A stretch of 64,000 nucleotides of DNA. Origin: Paucisalibacillus algeriensis. GTDB lineage: Bacteria; Bacillota; Bacilli; Bacillales; Amphibacillaceae. Shown one piece after another: positions 42,029 to 50,842 of this stretch (within the stretch, counting starts at the first letter, position 1; the number at the start of each line of letters is the position of its first letter). The notes under the pieces are model-generated. The model was not told the DNA's origin. It did no database searches and saw only the letters and a list, made by a program, of their open reading frames with translations. The position numbers were made by a program, and so were the translations under genes. The stretch spans positions 62,001 to 126,000 of the forward strand of contig NZ_CBYO010000022.1 in assembly GCF_000577245.1 (NCBI RefSeq), read 5' to 3'.

Positions 42029-42892
42029 TTACATAATTGTAATTGCAGGATAACCAACAATTATCATGACAGCCACAAAGATCAACACAAGTGGAAACAC
42101 CAATTTGGATGATGCCTCTTCTCCTTTGGTTTTGGAGATATTCTTTCTTTTTTCCCATAATTCACGTGAGATTTCTCGTAAAGCTAGAATTAAATCATTT
42201 CCACCTTTTCGATAGTTAAGTAGAATAGTTGTCGTAAACATAGATATCTCCTGAATTCCACACTTCTTGTTTAAATCGTTTAATACTTGGTGAAATGGTT
42301 CATTACTAACCATCTTGTTAACTGCTTCGGTTAACTCCGTAATTAGCGGAGAATTCGGATCTGTCGCAGTTGTTACACATCGTAATAGCGCTTGTTGCAC
42401 TGTTTCTCCAGCATTAATCAATAGAATTAATTTATTCACTACTTCTGGTAGCTCCATGAGGATTTTGTCTTTTCTCTCTTTTTCCTGACTTGCAAGTTTT
42501 TTCACCATGGCATACGGAAGTGCTATGGTAAAGAACAAACCTGTAACAAAAATGGTCGTGTCACCATCAGCTAATGCCGAAAATAACAAAGATCCTATCA
42601 AACATAATAATACAATTGATATTAATTGCGCGAAGTACATACGCGTATGCTGTAAAGCAGTTCTATTTCCATACAAACTAATCATCTTCTGTTGAATTTT
42701 AGCAATTTGACTATAAAAGCGTTCCATTATCTTAAATTTATCTAGGATGTACAAGGATATCGGTGCGAGAAACAATAATGGATAGATCCCTTTAAATTGC
42801 TCAATGACCATTTCGTATCGCTTTCCAACCACAATATATAAGATAATAAGTATGATTAATAGAACGATAGCTGGAATAAGATAGTAAATCAT
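42029..42892 (-). CDS. tadC: TadC-like inner-membrane platform protein
   Basis: This 287-residue protein has N-terminal helices (MIYYLIPAIVLLIILIILYI and IYPLLFLAPISLYIL) and a T2SSF domain with GETVQQALLRCVTTATDPNS, MFTTTILLNYRKGGNDLILA and two C-terminal helices. Its size and the pairing with a TadB gene 7 bp upstream indicate TadC. TadB and TadC form the membrane platform on which the TadA ATPase acts. It lies between TadB and the pilin gene. Confidence 0.9.
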   Translation of the reverse strand: MIYYLIPAIVLLIILIILYIVVGKRYEMVIEQFKGIYPLLFLAPISLYILDKFKIMERFYSQIAKIQQKMISLYGNRTALQHTRMYFAQLISIVLLCLIGSLLFSALADGDTTIFVTGLFFTIALPYAMVKKLASQEKERKDKILMELPEVVNKLILLINAGETVQQALLRCVTTATDPNSPLITELTEAVNKMVSNEPFHQVLNDLNKKCGIQEISMFTTTILLNYRKGGNDLILALREISRELWEKRKNISKTKGEEASSKLVFPLVLIFVAVMIIVGYPAITIM

Positions 42893-42899
42893 TGCTTGA

Positions 42900-43856
42900 T
42901 CACACCTTAATGTTCATAATTTTTTGACTTAGCCAGTAAGCAAAAATCAATATAATAAGACAAACTGTCATTACTATTGGTCCATTCGTTGACCATTTGT
43001 ACATCGGTGCTAGGTAATCACCAGCACTGTATTTTAAGAGTAATATCATACCTAAAGGTGCAACACTTAGAATCCTCGACTCAAATCGCTTTTGAGCTAC
43101 CATAACGGCTACTTCTTGTTGGATATCAATTTTTTCACTAATAATATCAGATGTTCTTCGAATAACCTCGACTAAGTTACCACCCGTTCTTTTACAAGTA
43201 ATAAAAACATTAGCAAAGTTAATAATGTCTTCAATATCGGAACGTAAACTAAAGTCCCGAATTGCATTCTCAACAGTTTCCCCATTTTCAATTCGGCGGT
43301 TAATGATTTCAAACTCACGGATGATATACGTATTGGGGTCTGGATAAAGTAAATATAAATCAGCAACAACTTCTTTTAAACTATTCTCTATGGATCTACC
43401 AGCTGCAAGAGAGGTTGACAAGGAGCCAATTGCCTCTTTAAATTGGACCTTTAATTTTTCCTTACGCTGCTCTAATAGTGTTTTCTTTTGAATCCTCGGG
43501 TAAAACAATCCTAAACTAGCAATTATCCCGGCCACGATAAAACTCTCATAAAATAAATAACCAATGGCGAAGAAAACCCCACCTGATACAATGGCATAAA
43601 AAACATATTCTTTAATGGTTAATCGATAAACCGAGTAATCAACAAGATGGGTCTCTATTTCTCGATTTGATTTCTCATTTACCTTATCCAAGAAGTGTTG
43701 CTTTTTAAGTAATTCGAGCTCCGTATCTGGTTTAAGACTCTTTATTGCTTCAGGTTCCTGCGTCAACAACTTCTCTTTCTTCTTTCGATTAGCAACAACA
43801 AAAACATATGTAATGATGAGACCTAATAATATGATTAAAATAACTATATCAGTCAT
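42900..43856 (-). CDS. tadB: TadB-like inner-membrane platform protein
   Basis: The 318-residue protein has an N-terminal helix (VILIILLGLIITYVFVVANR), two central helices (EYVFYAIVSGGVFFAIGYLF and onward) and a T2SSF domain with LSTSLAAGRSIENSLKEVVA and INFANVFITCKRTGGNLVEV. It then has two C-terminal helices. Its ATG overlaps the TadA stop as ATGA, showing coupled translation. It is the TadA-facing platform subunit of the Tad machine. Confidence 0.9.
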   Translation of the reverse strand: MTDIVILIILLGLIITYVFVVANRKKKEKLLTQEPEAIKSLKPDTELELLKKQHFLDKVNEKSNREIETHLVDYSVYRLTIKEYVFYAIVSGGVFFAIGYLFYESFIVAGIIASLGLFYPRIQKKTLLEQRKEKLKVQFKEAIGSLSTSLAAGRSIENSLKEVVADLYLLYPDPNTYIIREFEIINRRIENGETVENAIRDFSLRSDIEDIINFANVFITCKRTGGNLVEVIRRTSDIISEKIDIQQEVAVMVAQKRFESRILSVAPLGMILLLKYSAGDYLAPMYKWSTNGPIVMTVCLIILIFAYWLSQKIMNIKV

Positions 43857-45103
43857 TTCATCCCCGCCTCTTCCACTTTTCCTACTGTAATACCTGCTAA
43901 TTGTGCTTTTGACTTATTCCGTATCTGATTTCCAGTAGATACTAATTTACCGATTATTTTTCCATTTTCTGTTTCGCCTTCTTCCACAAATTCATACAAT
44001 GGATTCAGTTCTACATCCCCATCTACAACATCTAACACTTCACTAATTGCAACTACCTTCCTGGTGTTATCACGTAAGCGCATTAAATGAATCATGATTT
44101 CTACTGCCGAACTAATTTGTTTACGAATAACTCCCACAGGAAGCTCTGCACCGTTAAGTACCATCGTTTCTAATCGACTTAACATATCCTTCGTTGAGTT
44201 AGCGTGACCGGTTGATAAGGAGCCATCGTGTCCAGTGTTCATTGCCTGTAGCATATCTAATGCCTCAGCTCCACGAACCTCACCGACAATTATTCGGTCT
44301 GGTCTCATCCGTAAAGATGCTTTAATCAAATCACGAATGGTGATCTCACCTTTTCCCTCGGTGTTTGCATTTCTTGTCTCTAGACTCACCAAGTTAGGAA
44401 CATTTTTAATTTGTAACTCCGCAGAGTCCTCAATGGTAATAATACGCTCATGAGTAGGAATGAAATTTGACAGTACATTTAGGAAAGTTGTCTTCCCTGA
44501 CCCTGTACCCCCACTAATAAAAATATTGTACTTTGATACTACTAGCTTCTGTAAAAAGTCAGCCGCTTCTTGTGATATCGATTGATAAGCGATTAAATCA
44601 TCAATGGTTAGTGGATGAGCTGGAAACTTACGAATTGTCATAACCGGTCCCTTTAATGCAATTGGCGGTAGTACGACGTTTACACGGGAGCCATCACTTA
44701 ATCTAGCATCAACAATCGGTGAAGATTCGTTTACAACACGGTTTACTCTCGAAACAATTGCCTGGATTATATCCTCCAGTTTTTGTTCACTTTCAAACTT
44801 AATATCTACCTGCGAAATTCCACCATCACGCTCAATAAATACTTCTTTATGATTATTAACCATAATCTCCGTTATGGATTTATCATCAATTAACGGTTGT
44901 AGAACGTCATAGCCACGAAATGCATTAAAAATCCGTTCTACCAGATACTTAATATCATTAGATTTCAACTTTTCTTCTTTCGCTAAATCAAAAACAGCAG
45001 CTTCTACATATTCAATTAACTCTTCATTAGAAATGGAGTGCATTAAATCAAGTGTTTCCCGTAATTGTTTAATTAAGGTTTTGACAATTTTGTCATAATC
45101 CAC
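43853..45103 (-). CDS. tadA: TadA/CpaF-type secretion ATPase
   Basis: The 416-residue protein carries the secretion-ATPase signatures: the N-terminal segment near 90-110 (SITEIMVNNHKEVFIERDGG), Walker A ISGGTGSGKTTFLNVLSNF near 195-213, the Asp box IITIEDSAELQI, Walker B RMRPDRIIVGEVRGAEALDM, and the His box MNTGHDGSLSTGHANSTKDM. It powers pilin assembly as a cytoplasmic hexamer. Its start overlaps the TadZ stop by 11 bp, and its stop overlaps the TadB start. Confidence 0.95.
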   Translation of the reverse strand: MDYDKIVKTLIKQLRETLDLMHSISNEELIEYVEAAVFDLAKEEKLKSNDIKYLVERIFNAFRGYDVLQPLIDDKSITEIMVNNHKEVFIERDGGISQVDIKFESEQKLEDIIQAIVSRVNRVVNESSPIVDARLSDGSRVNVVLPPIALKGPVMTIRKFPAHPLTIDDLIAYQSISQEAADFLQKLVVSKYNIFISGGTGSGKTTFLNVLSNFIPTHERIITIEDSAELQIKNVPNLVSLETRNANTEGKGEITIRDLIKASLRMRPDRIIVGEVRGAEALDMLQAMNTGHDGSLSTGHANSTKDMLSRLETMVLNGAELPVGVIRKQISSAVEIMIHLMRLRDNTRKVVAISEVLDVVDGDVELNPLYEFVEEGETENGKIIGKLVSTGNQIRNKSKAQLAGITVGKVEEAGMK

Positions 45104-46223
45104 TGTGTAGCACTCCTTCCTGTTCTGGCATAATCAATTTTCTAATGATCATTTGAATTTCTCGATTGAAATCATCGTTGCCTAATAACTCAGCCTTGGA
45201 TTGAAACTGAATCCAGTTCTGTATAAATGGTAGGTATCCTTCAACAGAGAGTTCTGCCTCATTGTAATCACCAATCAAGTTGCCATTATACTTATTAACA
45301 ATGATTGACATTTTATCCTTTACAACATTTTCTTTTCCAAATATCCTAAGCTCTTCATCTAAAAATGCTTTCGTTTTCAAAAGTCCTAGATGGTCATTAC
45401 TAACAGGCCACAAAATAATGTCGGATTCTTTCATTGCTGTAATATTTCTCTCATGAATGGAACTATCTAAATCCATGATAATGTAATCATATGATCCAAT
45501 TTCTAATAGCCCATTTAAGATCCTCTCAATCTCTCCGCTGGTTAACTCCAACATTTCCTGAGCATTGATTTCAACATCAAAGAAATCAACCATTGCTTGT
45601 GTATCATACTTTTTAAGCTTTTCAATTTTAGAAAGAAGTTGATTACTTGCTGTCTTCGCATAGTAGAAAATTTGTAGAGAAGAATCGCCCTGATCATCAG
45701 TTAAAAATAACTTGGTTGTATTAAATGTTTCTAAGTTTAGATAGAAGACTTTTGCGTCATTTAAGGATATTTGCTTTGCTAGGTTTACTGCCACAGTAGT
45801 TTTTCCAGTCCCGCCTACAGGGGAATAAACGGAGATAATCTTTGTTTGACTATTTCTCATTAATAACTTCCCTGCATCCTCGTTATTCTCATAATATAAA
45901 CCTAAAATATCTCCAACAAGTTGGTCTAATCGTTGGTAGCGATAAATAGAAGATAGAGATTGATTATTAGTAGCCAGTGAATCATCTTCTAATAATATGA
46001 CGAGCATTTCATTTAACCGCGGAATATCAGTTTGATACATCTCAGAACTAATTAATAAGATATCAACCATATCACCTTGCTCAATGTAAGACTTTAATGT
46101 ATCCATACTAGAAAAGTACGAAACCATAAATTGACTGCTTGATTTAGAATTTCGAATGAATGCTGCTAACGATTCTAAATAATCTCTATTACTATCTGCG
46201 ATTACAATGCGAATCTTCTTCAA
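45093..46223 (-). CDS. tadZ: TadZ/CpaE-like MinD-family ATPase with receiver-like N-terminus
   Basis: A TTG start at 46223 follows a GGTGGTG site. Residues 1-115 have a receiver-like fold (IRIVIADSNRDYLESLAAFI, with Asp near 10) typical of TadZ/CpaE. Residues 125 onward form a MinD-type ATPase with a deviant Walker A (PVGGTGKTTVAVNLA near 135), YDYIIMDLDSSI and the ILWPVSNDHLGL segment. TadZ helps place the Tad apparatus at a cell pole. It is the first gene of the cluster, behind a 500-bp promoter region. Confidence 0.88.
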   Translation of the reverse strand: MKKIRIVIADSNRDYLESLAAFIRNSKSSSQFMVSYFSSMDTLKSYIEQGDMVDILLISSEMYQTDIPRLNEMLVILLEDDSLATNNQSLSSIYRYQRLDQLVGDILGLYYENNEDAGKLLMRNSQTKIISVYSPVGGTGKTTVAVNLAKQISLNDAKVFYLNLETFNTTKLFLTDDQGDSSLQIFYYAKTASNQLLSKIEKLKKYDTQAMVDFFDVEINAQEMLELTSGEIERILNGLLEIGSYDYIIMDLDSSIHERNITAMKESDIILWPVSNDHLGLLKTKAFLDEELRIFGKENVVKDKMSIIVNKYNGNLIGDYNEAELSVEGYLPFIQNWIQFQSKAELLGNDDFNREIQMIIRKLIMPEQEGVLHSGL

Positions 46224-46736
46224 TGTATAACACCACCGTAAAATTGTAATAAACTTTTAACCTTCCATAAATTTTACTAAATTTTAATGTAAAATAAATA
46301 GGAATACCCAAAAACAGTAATTAGTACCTATTTTCTCTATGTAAATACCCTTAATTAGAGATATTCGAATTAATCACAGGATAAAAGCCGAACATAAGTA
46401 AAAATAATTTTATCATTGTTCGCTTATTGCTTATTTATACTTAGATAAAATTGTCGAAAAATGACATTAGATTTGTTCTGGGGTTATTTGGTATTATTTC
46501 AACTTTTCCCACCTTTTAGCAGTAAGTACAATATCCCTAGTACTTTAGTATGAAAAACAGCAAACATTAACATAAATGCAACCTATTTGTAATATAACCG
46601 TAATATTTTTTCGCCAAAATTTTACTTTATTTTATGAAGTTCATACCAATTTTAGTTAAAAAGTTACATTTGATTTTTCTGTATTTATGCTACGATTAGT
46701 AGTACGAGTATTTTGATAATTAGGGGTGAAGGTCAA
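46224..46736. promoter_or_regulatory. Divergent promoter region of the Tad cluster, with a Spo0A-box-like site
   Basis: This 513-bp AT-rich region separates the tad cluster from the divergent zinc-ribbon gene. No gene is visible in it. TTGTCGAA at 46451-46458 matches the Spo0A box core; a single 7-bp match may be chance. No clear sigma-A promoter could be chosen with confidence on either strand. Confidence 0.35.
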
Positions 46737-48140
46737 TTGAAATGTAACCATTGTAAACACAAGCTATCATCTAAAGACATAAAGTTTTGTCCAGAATGCG
46801 GTAATGAAATTGAAATAAAATCTAGTAAAAAAAGACCAAGAAAAATTATTTGGGGCGTATCTCTCAGTCTATTAGTTATAATTTCCATGATCACTTTATA
46901 CGTTATAGGCGATAAGAAATTTGATCCAACACTTAAACTAAATGCTTTCGAAACAGCAATAACAAGTGGAGATCGAACAACTCTGGCAGAGATATTAGTA
47001 CCATTTAAAGATTCCTTTGAAATTAATGAAGAAAATGTAACAAAGTTAATTGAGTTTTATCAAGAAAATCCAGCAGAATTCCAATCAACCTTAGAGAAAT
47101 TAAAAAATGAATTGGATGGTCAACCATCTGACACTAGCAACTATGCGACAATTCAATTTGAAAAGGATGGTAAGAATTGGCTAGTTTTTGACAATTATAA
47201 GTTAGTTGTCGTACCTGCCTTCATTGAGGTTGTCACTCCGGATAATGGTATTGATATATTGATAGATGGTGAAAAGGTAGATACAACAGGTGAAGAGGGA
47301 TTCCATCAAAAAACTTATGGGCCTTATATGCCAGGTAAGTATGATGTAAAGGCATTGTTTGATATTAATTATGCTTCTACAGAATTAAGCCAAGAAACAA
47401 CGCTATTTAATATGGACTCAAATTCTACAAAACATGAGATGGACCTTAGTGTAGGGACAATTCGTATTATTTCCACTTTCGAAGAGGATGCTACACTAGT
47501 TGTAAATGATAACAAAACAGATATTATCATCAACAAAGGAAATCAAATTGTTGGCCCCTTTCCACTTGACCAAAATCTGGAGATGCATTTAGAGAAAGAA
47601 ATGCCATGGGAAACTGTTATTAGTGATTCAATAACCGTATCTGAGGCAGAATCTGAATATAGCATTCAAAAAGTTCTTACCGTTTCAGAAGAGGAAGTAG
47701 ATAAAATTATCACCATTATTAATGATGTTTTTACTACATATACTGAAGCTGTCACCAAACGTGATGCGTCCATATTAGAGAACCATATTACTGATAACTT
47801 TAAAGAAAAATTAGAGGAACAAATTACGAAAGTTGAAAAGGATGTTCCAGATTATGAAGGTAAATTGTTAAAATCACAATATCGAGTAAATTGGATTGAG
47901 GACCCAGCATATAAAGAGGATCTCGGGGTATATGAATTCGATATTGATGTCATGTTCACCTATTATGAACCAAATGGGAGTCTTGGAAGATTGTTCGAAG
48001 GAGATAACGAACATGAATATGAACGGGGCCTAAATGTTGTATTGCTTTATAATGAAGAGGAAAATGACTGGTTTGTCGACCGCTATACGATGGAGCATTT
48101 CTTTGTTTATGATGAAGACCCTTTATATGAATTTGATTAA
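46737..48140 (+). CDS. Zinc-ribbon membrane protein, TcaA/YvbJ-like
   Basis: The TTG at 46737 is chosen as start because AGGGGTG lies 8 bases upstream and the zinc ribbon begins at once: KCNHCKHKLSSKDIKFCPEC with two CxxC pairs. A basic stretch and one membrane helix follow (about 38-58, IIWGVSLSLLVIISMITLYV). About 400 residues of extracellular sequence come next, including beta-rich domains like those of TcaA (PGKYDVKALFDINYASTELS) and a C-terminal NTF2-like domain (ENHITDNFKEKLEEQ onward). TcaA/YvbJ proteins act at the cell surface in antibiotic or stress responses. Transcribed away from the Tad cluster, it may belong to its regulation or to an independent surface process. Confidence 0.78.
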   Translation: MKCNHCKHKLSSKDIKFCPECGNEIEIKSSKKRPRKIIWGVSLSLLVIISMITLYVIGDKKFDPTLKLNAFETAITSGDRTTLAEILVPFKDSFEINEENVTKLIEFYQENPAEFQSTLEKLKNELDGQPSDTSNYATIQFEKDGKNWLVFDNYKLVVVPAFIEVVTPDNGIDILIDGEKVDTTGEEGFHQKTYGPYMPGKYDVKALFDINYASTELSQETTLFNMDSNSTKHEMDLSVGTIRIISTFEEDATLVVNDNKTDIIINKGNQIVGPFPLDQNLEMHLEKEMPWETVISDSITVSEAESEYSIQKVLTVSEEEVDKIITIINDVFTTYTEAVTKRDASILENHITDNFKEKLEEQITKVEKDVPDYEGKLLKSQYRVNWIEDPAYKEDLGVYEFDIDVMFTYYEPNGSLGRLFEGDNEHEYERGLNVVLLYNEEENDWFVDRYTMEHFFVYDEDPLYEFD

Positions 48141-48148
48141 GTTGGTAA

Positions 48149-48179
48149 GTGCTATGGTTGTTGATGCCAACCATAGCAC
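48149..48179. terminator. Bidirectional terminator
   Basis: GTGCTATGGTTG pairs perfectly with CAACCATAGCAC around a 7-nt loop, between convergent genes ending at 48140 and 48186. Confidence 0.8.
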
Positions 48180-48185
48180 TATTTA

Positions 48186-48569
48186 CTACTTTAAACCTTT
48201 TAGTGCTTTCCGCACCTCACCAGTTGCTCGTAAAACACCTAACACTTTTAAGCTTTTAACAGACTTCCTTATTAATTCTGCGTCAACATTATCATCAAAT
48301 ACTAGCATCCCAACCACTTTAATATCTAACATTTTTCCTGATTCAATTACTTTCTCAAGATTACTGCGTGTATAATACGTTACACCAATAGTAAACGTTT
48401 TATCCAATATGATTTTATCCACAATAGTAGCATGTTCTGAAAGTTGATTACGAATAGCATTTTTAATAAAATCTGTTCGATTAGAATAAAACCCTTGCTC
48501 CACCATCAAGTCTATTTTCCCTAAATCTACCACATTTAAATTTACCGTGACTTTTTCTGTATCCGCCAT
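48186..48569 (-). CDS. Ribbon-helix-helix (CopG-like) protein with C-terminal extension
   Basis: The start at 48569 (MADTEKVTVNLNVVDLGKID) follows AGAGGTGGGATTTGG. Residues 1-45 match the RHH fold: a strand (KVTVNLNVVDLGKIDLMVEQ), then YSNRTDFIKNAIRNQL as the helices. The remaining 80 residues form an alpha/beta segment (IGVTYYTRSNLEKVIESGKM, then VGMLVFDDNVDAELIRKSVK) that I do not recognise and is longer than usual for a plain CopG regulator. The layout resembles NikR (RHH plus ligand domain) but no His/Cys metal site is obvious. No toxin gene is next to it. Function: probable DNA-binding regulator. Confidence 0.72.
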   Translation of the reverse strand: MADTEKVTVNLNVVDLGKIDLMVEQGFYSNRTDFIKNAIRNQLSEHATIVDKIILDKTFTIGVTYYTRSNLEKVIESGKMLDIKVVGMLVFDDNVDAELIRKSVKSLKVLGVLRATGEVRKALKGLK

Positions 48570-48650
48570 CCAAATCCCACCTCTATTATTTTCTACATTT
48601 TTACATATACTCTCAACACCTTCCATTTGGATGGCGAGTCGAAATCAACA

Positions 48651-48684
48651 AAAAAGACAAAACCTCTTTCTATTAGGTTTTGTC
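48651..48684 (-). terminator. Terminator of the dinB gene
   Basis: On the minus strand GACAAAACCT and AGGTTTTGTC form a stem with an A/T-rich loop, followed by TTTTTTG, 20 bp after the stop codon at 48704. Confidence 0.85.
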
Positions 48685-48703
48685 TCTTCTTCTATTTACG
48701 CAA

Positions 48704-49177
48704 TTACATTTGGTCCTCTTGAGTTGGTCCCATTACTCCAGGGACCTTAAGTCCTGCTTGTCTTAAGAGTACAGTCATTTGTCCACGGTGATGGGTTTGA
48801 TGATCAATCATAGAGCGCAACAATGACCCTCTAGGTACTTTCCCTGCGAAGCTATCTACCGCTTCAACGAATTGCTCGTCCGTCCACTTTTCAACTTCTT
48901 GCTTCAATTGTTCCGATGCTTGACGATACGCAAGAACAATCTCAGTTGCACGAGAAGGAACATCATTAGGACCTCCTGCAGCTTCTACTTTCAGACCAAC
49001 TTGACCACCAAAAAATGCAAGAGAAGTTGCTAAATGCCATCCTAGCCAACCAAGTGTATTATGTCCCTCCGTAATTGCTTGGTCTAACTTGTCATCAGTT
49101 AATGCTTCAAGTACCTTAAGTGTTCCCTGTGAAGCAATAGTCCACTCTTGTAAAAAATCTTCTTTCATTCGATACAT
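48704..49177 (-). CDS. DinB-family metal-binding protein
   Basis: The start at 49177 (MYRMKEDFLQEWTIASQGTL) has AAAGGGGTATACAT upstream. The 157-residue four-helix protein carries the DinB His triad, one in LGWLGWHLATSLAF near residue 49 and two in IDHQTHHRGQMTVLLRQAGL near 128-135. DinB proteins bind a divalent metal and are often part of stress or thiol metabolism (bacillithiol transferase-like), though the role of this one is not known. It is a single gene divergent from the small gene at 49286. Confidence 0.88.
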   Translation of the reverse strand: MYRMKEDFLQEWTIASQGTLKVLEALTDDKLDQAITEGHNTLGWLGWHLATSLAFFGGQVGLKVEAAGGPNDVPSRATEIVLAYRQASEQLKQEVEKWTDEQFVEAVDSFAGKVPRGSLLRSMIDHQTHHRGQMTVLLRQAGLKVPGVMGPTQEDQM

Positions 49178-49285
49178 ATGTATACCCCTTTCGTCTACAT
49201 TTATAATCATTTTATCCAATTTTACGATTAATTGCACTGGACATGCATATATATTACTAATCAGAATCAATAAAGGAGAAATTAT

Positions 49286-49600
49286 ATGAAACCAAAGCTA
49301 GCCATTCTTGGGGCAATTTTAGTTCTAGGGCTGACTGCCCTATTAGACAAATCATCTAATACTAGCACAGATTCCATGTACTATGAACGTGACAATGAGG
49401 AATCGGTTGATGCAGATGCACAGTATGTCCAACGCGCTACGTCATACTCCTATGAATTTTTATTAGATGAAATGAAGGAAGTAAATGAAAACATTGTAGA
49501 AACATACAGAGAGTATCAAATTCATAAAGATTCAGATGGAAATATTATTTCTAAAATACCTACTTCCAATTATCAATACTTAAAATATAAAAAAGAATAA
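49286..49600 (+). CDS. Small secreted or anchored hypothetical protein
   Basis: AAAGGAGAAATTAT precedes the ATG. The 104-residue product starts with a basic residue pair and a hydrophobic stretch (KPKLAILGAILVLGLTALLD) that is a signal peptide or anchor. The remainder is acidic and helical (SYSYEFLLDEMKEVNENIVE). No family could be recognised. Its promoter lies in the 108 bp shared with the divergent DinB gene, and a hairpin follows. Confidence 0.6.
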   Translation: MKPKLAILGAILVLGLTALLDKSSNTSTDSMYYERDNEESVDADAQYVQRATSYSYEFLLDEMKEVNENIVETYREYQIHKDSDGNIISKIPTSNYQYLKYKKE

Positions 49601-49644
49601 GATGGGTTAACTAATTATCAGTACAGTTTACCCCTTTTTAATAG

Positions 49645-49690
49645 AACACATGAACTCAAGTTTCAGTTGATTTCATGTGTTTATTTTCTT
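49645..49690 (+). terminator. Terminator of the small secreted gene
   Basis: AACACATGAA and TTCATGTGTT pair around a 17-nt loop, followed by TATTTTCTT. It also lies near the end of the convergent degV gene at 49710. Confidence 0.65.
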
Positions 49691-49709
49691 CGTTTAATTT
49701 CATTTATCC

Positions 49710-50558
49710 TTAAATGGACCAGAATACCGCAATGGCTCCCTCGCCAGCATGAACTGCTAAAGAAGAACTTATTTCCCCAATAACTATTTCAAGATCAGGC
49801 ACTTCGGATTGGATTAATGTTTTTAATGCGTTTGCTTTGTCAGGTGCATTTGCATTAGCAATGGCAATTTTCTTAACTGTGTACTCCTTACAGGATTCTA
49901 TTACTAATTCTACTATTCTACGAGTTGCTCTCTTTTCGGAACGTATTCTTTCCCCTAACCCTAATTCACCGTTTCCACTAATAGATAGAATCGGTTTAAT
50001 CTGTAAAAGATTACCTATCACAAAGGAAGCTCCAGACATTCTACCTCCTTTAAATAGCTGCTCCAATGTATCCAACAATATTAAATTCTTTTGTCCAGTT
50101 ACTTTCTCGCGTAGTATATTAGCAATCTCATGACTATCAAGTCCCTGCTCAGCTAATTCTAATCCTCTTTCTAATAAACTAGTAATCGCAAAGGAAAGGG
50201 AAAGGGAATCAATAATCTCAACATCTAAACCAACTTGATCCATGGCAGCTTTTGAACTAGAAAGTGTACCACTTAATTTCGAGGAAACATGAATTGCAAT
50301 GACTTGTTCATATTCTTCTTTTAATCTTTCATATATTTCTACAAACCTCCCGACATTTGGTTGAGAGGTCTTAGGTACTTCTTTATTCGTACGAATCATT
50401 TCATATAATTCTTTAGTAGTTAGATCAATTGTGTCCTCATATTCCTTACCTTCTGAAATAATTACAATCGGGGCTATATAAACATCTGGATGTGTTTTTA
50501 AATAATCTGTTAAGTATGCCGTGGTATCTGTTACAAAAGCTATTTTTTTGTTAGCCAA
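49710..50558 (-). CDS. DegV-family fatty-acid-binding protein
   Basis: The 282-residue protein shows the DegV pattern: KKIAFVTDTTAYLTDYL at the start, the TSQPNVGRFVEIY motif near residue 64, IAIHVSSKLSGTLSSS near 88, and GGRMSGASFVIGNLL near 165. DegV proteins bind long-chain fatty acids; the FakB members hand them to the FakA kinase for phosphorylation. No fakA gene is adjacent. It is preceded by a clear promoter-sized gap on the minus strand. A 284-bp gap to the ABC-F gene shows nothing else recognisable. Confidence 0.9.
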   Translation of the reverse strand: MANKKIAFVTDTTAYLTDYLKTHPDVYIAPIVIISEGKEYEDTIDLTTKELYEMIRTNKEVPKTSQPNVGRFVEIYERLKEEYEQVIAIHVSSKLSGTLSSSKAAMDQVGLDVEIIDSLSLSFAITSLLERGLELAEQGLDSHEIANILREKVTGQKNLILLDTLEQLFKGGRMSGASFVIGNLLQIKPILSISGNGELGLGERIRSEKRATRRIVELVIESCKEYTVKKIAIANANAPDKANALKTLIQSEVPDLEIVIGEISSSLAVHAGEGAIAVFWSI

Positions 50559-50842
50559 TTTAAGCTCACCTCTCTATTCGTTCATTTATAGAATAATTAT
50601 ACAATTAAACAAAAATTATACCAAGTATTAATAACTGGTACTAACTTTAAAAATTATCAATTATTTATTTTATAAACAATTAGTATTTGGCATATGTAAA
50701 GCTAGATAAGGTATTGATGCAATAGAGTACTAAAAAAATGGGTGTCTTTGAAAATACAAATTAAAATTTCCCCTATCGCTTTTTCAAGATGAAACGTATA
50801 ATAAGAAAGAATGTACCATAGAAGGAAAAGGTGTTATGAATT

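Noticed and set aside
48034-48375. Plus-strand frame overlapping the end of the zinc-ribbon gene
   Set aside because: It crosses a perfect terminator hairpin and runs antisense through the RHH gene.
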